Assembly (NCBI RefSeq): GCF_043641665.1 | Contig: NC_092203.1 | Span: forward strand, 6,494,067 to 6,558,066 | Source: Enoplosus armatus | Lineage: Eukaryota; Chordata; Actinopteri; Centrarchiformes; Enoplosidae | DNA: 64,000 nucleotides | Direction of reading: 5' to 3' | In this document: positions 59,843 through 64,000 of the stretch, in pieces | Layout: each line of letters begins with the position of its first letter | How positions within the stretch are numbered: position 1 is the stretch's first letter | The notes under the pieces: model-generated | What the model saw: only the letters and a program-made list of their open reading frames with translations | What the model was told of the DNA's origin: nothing | Databases searched by the model: none | Program-made: the position numbers and the translations under genes

Positions 59843-61085
59843 CCCATCATGCACCATTGTGTCTTTCTTTCATGAAAACAGGAACCTTGGAGTCTTGTAA
59901 TAGCTATATATTCAATTTCTAGTCACCAGACATGTCAAATTATTTAGTTTAAGTTATCTGTGCCTTCAGTGCCTCATAAATACATTTTAGGTGTGTGCTG
60001 TGGTAGAGTCATGGGTGTGCTTTGCACAACAGGATGTCACACTGTATTTAAATGAAGTACCATGTCACCTTAATGTATGAAGTCGTTCAGCAGCACAGAG
60101 CTAGTCCATAATATTCATCTCTCCTCTCTCTCGCTGTCAGAGGGCCTTGTCTTGTGAAACTGTAAAAAAAACACTGACATCAAAATGTAATTATGATTCA
60201 CTTCCACCCAAGGTTCGAGAATAAAGAAGTGGCTTGTCCATGTCAGGAAAGTCAAGATATCACTATCCGATAAGGCCAGAGCTGAAAAACCAAACGCAGT
60301 CGGCCTGTGACGATGCTGGTCCTGTCATCTCACCCACGAGTCCGCGTAGAGAAAACACAGGTACATCAGGACACTCCCGGTTCATTCAGTAGTACATTGA
60401 CACCAATAACAAAGAAAGATGTATCTGCATAATCCTACAAATAGGTACGTTGCGTAAACATGCAAATTAGACAGTTATTAGTATCAAAATGATTCGCATT
60501 TTTAATAGATGCCATAAAGTATAGAAGAGAAACAAACCTGTTTTCTGAAATGTAAATAGGTCACACTTTTCTTGACAGCGGTTATTGTTGTCACACATGT
60601 ACATTCTCGACATACGTGACCCAAATCCCACACAGACACTCAAAGAGAGTCATCTAACTCTTCAGAGCACTAAACAAAACTACGGCGGTTGAATCTGAAA
60701 CCAGGGGAGCAAAGAATTTTCCATGAGCAGCATCATGGTCACCACAGTGTACCCTCTCCACAGTTGAACACGTCTAGTTACCGCCTGCTTTGCCTAAATG
60801 CTGTTCTTCTCAGAGGGCAGTTTTTAACTTATGAATAGAATAATGGGAACAGTAATGATAAGCTTTTGATAAGGTATGACCATAAATGACTCTAAAATTA
60901 CGTTTAATCTGGCTATTTAGCTTAAACCTACCACCTGCTTCAGTGCCACATGCTAACCTCAGCAATGCAGAATAACTTAAACAAATTAAAACAAATAGAA
61001 AGTGCTCATGTAGCCATGTATAAGAACATTTTTTATTTTAAACTGAGAATTTCAATAACAAGAGTCTACGGACACGCTAATGGCT
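58130..61085. other. Intergenic space between divergent arhgef7 and ptk2b
   Basis: About 3 kb of AT-rich sequence. It holds a (CA)n at 59810-59836 and AT-rich tracts near 58790-58810. Promoter and any 5' non-coding exons of ptk2b should lie here or in 61.4-62.19 kb, but I could not locate them. No coding frame of interest was seen. Confidence 0.7.
59810..59836. repeat. (CA)n microsatellite
   Basis: A pure CA run in the arhgef7-ptk2b intergenic space. Confidence 0.95.
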
Positions 61086-61089
61086 CTGC

Positions 61090-61450
61090 CAGGCTGCCAG
61101 TGCTTTGAGCTAAATGCTAACATGCTGGTGTTTAGAATGTATCATATTTACTATGGTCGCCATCTTTGTTTAGCGTGTTAGCATGCTAACATTTGCTAAT
61201 TGGAACTAAACACAAAGTGCAGCTGAGGCCGATGGGAATGTCATTAATTTTGCAGGCATTTGGTCATAAACTAAAGTATTAGATAAACTGAAATGTTGAC
61301 CTGATGACAGTGCCAGATTAAAAGTTACCAATAAAGTTATTACAATTCATCCAGAGGGGGGATTTGGATATGTGTACCGAATTTACATGTCAATCCATGC
61401 AACAGTTGCTGAGATATTTCAGTCTGGACCAAATGTTGGACAGGCTGCCC
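61090..61450 (+). mobile_element. Percomorph interspersed repeat (GTTAGCATGCTAAC family)
   Basis: The block runs from TAAATGCTAACATGCTGG through GTTAGCATGCTAAC, CACAAAGTGCAGCTGAGG, TGGGAATGTCATTA and TTGACCTGATGA to GATATTTCAGTCTGGACC. I recall this order from a high-copy non-autonomous repeat of perch-like fishes. A shorter inverted copy is at about 3530-3625 in the same window, which supports repeat status directly. Family name and exact ends are not determined. Confidence 0.75.
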
Positions 61451-62194
61451 AACATTTCCACCCCCAGAGCCATGCTAGTGTGGTTAAAATAAAATTACCA
61501 GCTCACGTTGTGCTTGTTGTACATGAAGGAGTTGGTGAGAATATTGTATTTTGTTGTCAAAATCCCCATTTTCACCTGTGTTTTTCCTCATTACAACTTC
61601 TGGAAGAGGAAATGAGTGTAATGCAGGCCACCCCCCTTTTGCACAGTGGGGGTAGGTTGTGGTTTGGTGCCATCACATGTGAGGGGGGGTGATATAGCAG
61701 TTTCATCAGTTTTTCTGTTAACTGCACTTCAACTTCCTTATTCACCCGTAAGTACCGTTTCCTCTTTTGCTTGCTGGTTCTTCTTCGGAGCGCAGCTTCG
61801 GCTAAGTCTGCCCTGTTAACCTGCCAAAGACGGCCAAATCTGCACTTTACAGTAAAGTAATAAAGTAATATGAATGCAGTCTGTTGCTGGCATCGACTTC
61901 TCTTCAGTGTTAAAGACTGACATTTCTCGTGCTGGGCCGTGGAGCTTGTGCAAGACTGGTGAGTACAGAGGGATCGCAGCAGAAGTCGAATCATTTACTG
62001 AGATATGAATGTTCTTCAGGTCCAACAGCATGATCACATAATGTTTGTTGTGTCTCCAGCTTCGATGCATCCCTTCATGTGTGTGTGTGTTTGACGTGAC
62101 TGTATGTGTGTGTGAGAGAGAGGGAAGAGAGTGAAATGGTGTCTGCAGTCTGCAGTAGCATACACGCTGTGTGAGTCTTGAGTGTGTGTGTGTG

Positions 62195-62398
62195 ATGTCG
62201 GGAGACACCAGCACCCTGTCCTGGAGGAGCATGTCTCCCACCAGCCGGTCAGATTCCTTGGATTTGTCTCCCACAACAACCGTCGCCAGGGACAGCGTCT
62301 TCCCGGTGAAGATCATCAAAGTGTGTTTCCTTAGCAACAGCTCCAACCTGGGCAAGAACTTCAAACTGGTCCGCTGTGAGGAGGGATGGACTGTCAGG
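62195..62398 (+). CDS. ptk2b: ptk2b first coding exon
   Basis: This exon encodes residues 1-68. The first 35 or so residues are Ser/Thr-rich and poorly conserved, and then the FERM F1 lobe begins with VKIIKVCFLSNSSNLGKNFK. The ATG is in a GT-rich context (GTGTGATGTCG), and upstream in-frame codons are GTG, not ATG. The donor is AGG|GTATAC, lying exactly at the edge of a tandem-repeat array. Upstream non-coding exons are expected but not identified. Confidence 0.9.
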
Positions 62399-64000
62399 GT
62401 ATACTCTACTGTACTCTACTGTCCTCTACTGTGTACTCTACTCTACTGTACTCTACTGTCCTCTACTGTGTACTCTACTGTACTCTACTGTACTCTACTG
62501 TCCTCTACTGTGTACTCTACTCTACTGTACTCTACTGTCCTCTACTGTGTACTCTACTGTACTCTACTGTCCTCTACTATGTACTCTACTCTGCTGTACT
62601 CTACTGTACTCTACTGTCCTCTACTGTGTACTCTACTCTACTGTACTCTACTGTGTACTCTACTCTACTGTGTACTCTACTATGTACTCTACTGTACTCT
62701 ACTGTCCTCTACTGTGTACTCTACTATGTACTCTACTGTACTCTACTGTGTACTCTACTATGTACTCTACTGTACTCTACTGTCCTCTACTGTGTACTCT
62801 ACTGTACTCTACTGTGTACTCTACTATGTACTCTACTGTACTCTACTGTCCTCTACTATATACTCTACTATGTACTCTCCTCTACTGTACTCTACTATGT
62901 ACTCTCCTCTGCTGTACTCTACTGTACTTTGCTGTCCTCTACTTTGCTTGACTCTACAATTCTTTTCTCTACTATTCTGTACTTTATTGTACTCTACCAC
63001 ACTATGCTATACTCCACTGTACTTTAGTGTACTCTACCACGGTTCTTTACTCTATTGTACTCTAATCTAATGTACTTTACTGTACTGTACTCTACTATAC
63101 TGCATTTGACTCTATTTTCCTGTCCTGTCTGGACGGAGATGTACTATCATTATCAATTTTGTTGTTGCCGCACACTTCATCAGCTGCTTGTACAGTCTCA
63201 TCCTCACATTTTGAGTCACAGCCCAGAGACATTACTGTGTGATTACTTCTGTCCCAGGCTATCATCAACATGGTGCTGTCCAGCGGCTGTGTGGGTCCAG
63301 ACATAAAATACAGCCTCTGCTACGGCCTCCTCCTCAAACACCTCAAGTCCTCCGTGATACACTGGCTGCACCCGGACCTCACTGTGTCTGAACTAACCCA
63401 GCGCTACGAGCAGCAGCACCTGGAGGCTGAGTGGAGGTCAGTATTTCAGTCTGGTTATGCTACATGTACAGCACATGTATTTTAGATGTGTCCCGAATAC
63501 ATAGTACATATTAATATTACATGTGCTGTTTACTGATCTTCATAGCACATTGTTTTTGCAGTAAGTCAGAAAGAAATGTGCGTAATTCAACTAATGTGAA
63601 GGCAACAGACAAGTTAATGCTTTTTGATACTTTATTATATCATTTCTACAGTGTGAACATGCAACATAAAAGCCTATCAGAATCAGTACTGTAGTATGAC
63701 AAAAGACAAAATGTTTGTCACGTTCTTTGTTTGTTTGTTTGTCCAGATACGACCTGAGGATCAGATACATCCCCTCAGACTACATGGAGAAATTCCAAGA
63801 TGACAGAACCACCATGCTCTACTTTTACCAGCAGGTCAGTAATATGTGTGTGTCAGTTTTAGATCTTTACTGTCTCCCTCTTCACTAAGTACTCATATGG
63901 GATTAAGACTTGTTTAAGAATTAGGGTAATGGTTAGGTTAGGATCAGTGTTTATAATTGCTGTAGTCAATGGAAGGTGTGTGTGTGCAGGTAAGAAGTGA
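62195..64000 (+). CDS. ptk2b: Protein tyrosine kinase 2 beta (PYK2), N-terminal part, runs off the window
   Basis: PYK2 is a calcium- and adhesion-responsive non-receptor tyrosine kinase of the FAK family. Coding parts in the window are 62195-62398, 63258-63436, 63747-63834 and 63990-64000, with phases 0, 2, 0 that join correctly. They give 160 codons plus two bases, the F1 lobe of the FERM domain. Diagnostic matches to human PTK2B are IKVCFLSNSSNLGKNFKLV (human LKVCFYSNSFNPGKNFKLV), CYGLLLKHLKS, HWLHPDLTV and DDRTTMLYFYQQ. FAK itself has a different N-terminus (LKVFHYFESN), so ptk2b is preferred. The ATG begins MSGDTSTLSW; human begins MSG too. Teleosts may have two copies, which cannot be told apart here. 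Confidence 0.93.
62399..63110 (+). repeat. TACTCTACTG minisatellite filling the first ptk2b coding intron
   Basis: Tandem 10-base units (TACTCTACTG, TCCTCTACTG, with TGTACTCTAC and TATGTACTCT variants) run for about 550 bases. They decay over a further 150 into variants such as TGTACTTTAC and TATACTCCAC. The plus strand contains no AG dinucleotide from 62399 to about 63024. Because the unit length is 10, all three plus frames cycle through the same open 10-residue pattern (YSTVLYCTLL), while the minus strand has a TAG in each unit. Confidence 0.95.
63258..63436 (+). CDS. ptk2b: ptk2b second coding exon: FERM F1
   Basis: This exon encodes residues 69-128: AIINMVLSSGCVGPDIKYSL, then CYGLLLKHLKSSVIHWLHPD and LTVSELTQRYEQQHLEAEW(R). 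Human PTK2B has CYGLRLKHMKSDEIHWLHPQ and HVEAEWR at the same places. The acceptor is GTCCCAG|GCT and the donor GGAG|GTCAGT; it ends in phase 2. Confidence 0.96.
63437..63746 (+). other. ptk2b intron between second and third coding exons
   Basis: A 310-base intron with GTCAGT donor and a TTTGTTTGTTTGTTTGTCCAG acceptor tract. No other features were seen. Confidence 0.9.
63747..63834 (+). CDS. ptk2b: ptk2b third coding exon: FERM
   Basis: This exon encodes YDLRIRYIPSDYMEKFQDDR, then TTMLYFYQQ, matching human YDLQIRYLPEDFMESLKEDR and TTLLYFYQQ. The acceptor is TGTCCAG|ATA and the donor CAG|GTCAGT; it ends in phase 0. Confidence 0.96.
63990..64000 (+). CDS. ptk2b: ptk2b fourth coding exon, first 11 bases
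   Basis: After GTGTGTGCAG the sequence reads GTA AGA AGT GA, encoding V-R-S-(D/E). Human PTK2B continues LRNDYM and FAK VKSDYM after FYQQ, so VRSDYM is expected. The exon is cut by the window end. Its first bases also resemble a splice donor (GTAAGA). Confidence 0.65.

Noticed and set aside
61372..61994. Open frames of 106 and 140 codons between the repeat and ptk2b
   Set aside because: The plus frame begins inside the interspersed repeat and the minus frame resembles no protein.
62171..63070. A 299-codon plus-strand open frame rich in Tyr, Leu, Cys, Ser and Thr
   Set aside because: Only the first part after the ATG at 62195 is ptk2b exon; the rest is the TACTCTACTG repeat read through the intron donor at 62399. 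The open frame is a by-product of the 10-bp unit, and the next exon joins in frame only after splicing.
62195..64000. Assignment of the FAK-family gene to ptk2 (FAK)
   Set aside because: The start of the FERM domain (KVCFLSNSSNLGKNFKL) and HLEAEWRYDLRIRY match PTK2B; FAK has a different N-terminus and PPEEWKYELRIRY.
1..64000. Search for CRISPR arrays, rRNA genes, retroviral or LINE polymerase motifs and prokaryotic systems
   Set aside because: No regularly spaced direct repeats with spacers, no rRNA-like blocks and no reverse-transcriptase motifs were seen in the translated frames; the sequence is ordinary fish nuclear DNA.

Overview
The window is vertebrate genomic DNA, almost certainly from a teleost and probably a percomorph (perch-like) fish. 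The genes have short exons with GT..AG introns, (CA)n/(GT)n microsatellites are very frequent, and several interspersed repeats look like families I recall from percomorph genomes. There are no bacterial-type operons, CRISPR arrays or rRNA genes, and I saw no intact retroelement or viral protein. Nearly all long open frames are artefacts of simple repeats.

Layout. (1) About 1-41,100 is a gene-free stretch. It holds microsatellites, a ~1.5 kb degenerate purine-rich array (20.85-22.35 kb), several transposon-derived repeats, and many islands that look like conserved non-coding elements: clustered TAATTA, SOX-like and POU octamer motifs in complex, non-repetitive sequence. Three CTCF-like motifs at 33.5-40.9 kb are in divergent order. 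(2) About 41,100-58,130 on the minus strand holds a complete arhgef7 (beta-PIX/Cool-1) gene. I could place 21 constitutive coding exons plus one cassette exon, with phases that close exactly: 800 codons without the cassette and 853 with it. The protein has the CH-SH3-DH-PH-GIT-binding-coiled-coil layout and ends in the PDZ ligand ETNL. (3) About 58,130-62,194 is the intergenic space between two divergent genes. It contains a percomorph-type repeat near 61.1-61.45 kb. (4) 62,195-64,000 on the plus strand holds the first coding exons of ptk2b (PYK2, FAK family). They encode the start of the FERM domain and run off the window's right edge. The first coding intron is mostly a ~700 bp TACTCTACTG-type minisatellite.

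How the genes relate. beta-PIX is the Rac/Cdc42 exchange factor that, with GIT and PAK, acts at focal adhesions. PYK2 is a focal-adhesion-family tyrosine kinase. Their head-to-head arrangement over ~4 kb is therefore functionally suggestive, though it may be coincidence. In mammals the 3' side of ARHGEF7 faces TEX29 and then a gene desert leading to SOX1. The element-rich desert on the 3' side here fits an ancestral SOX1 regulatory landscape, but this is inference and no sox1 gene lies in the window.

Exon assignments rest on remembered human ARHGEF6, ARHGEF7, PTK2 and PTK2B sequences plus visible splice sites. UTR ends, promoters, conserved elements and repeat families were not verified by any search.
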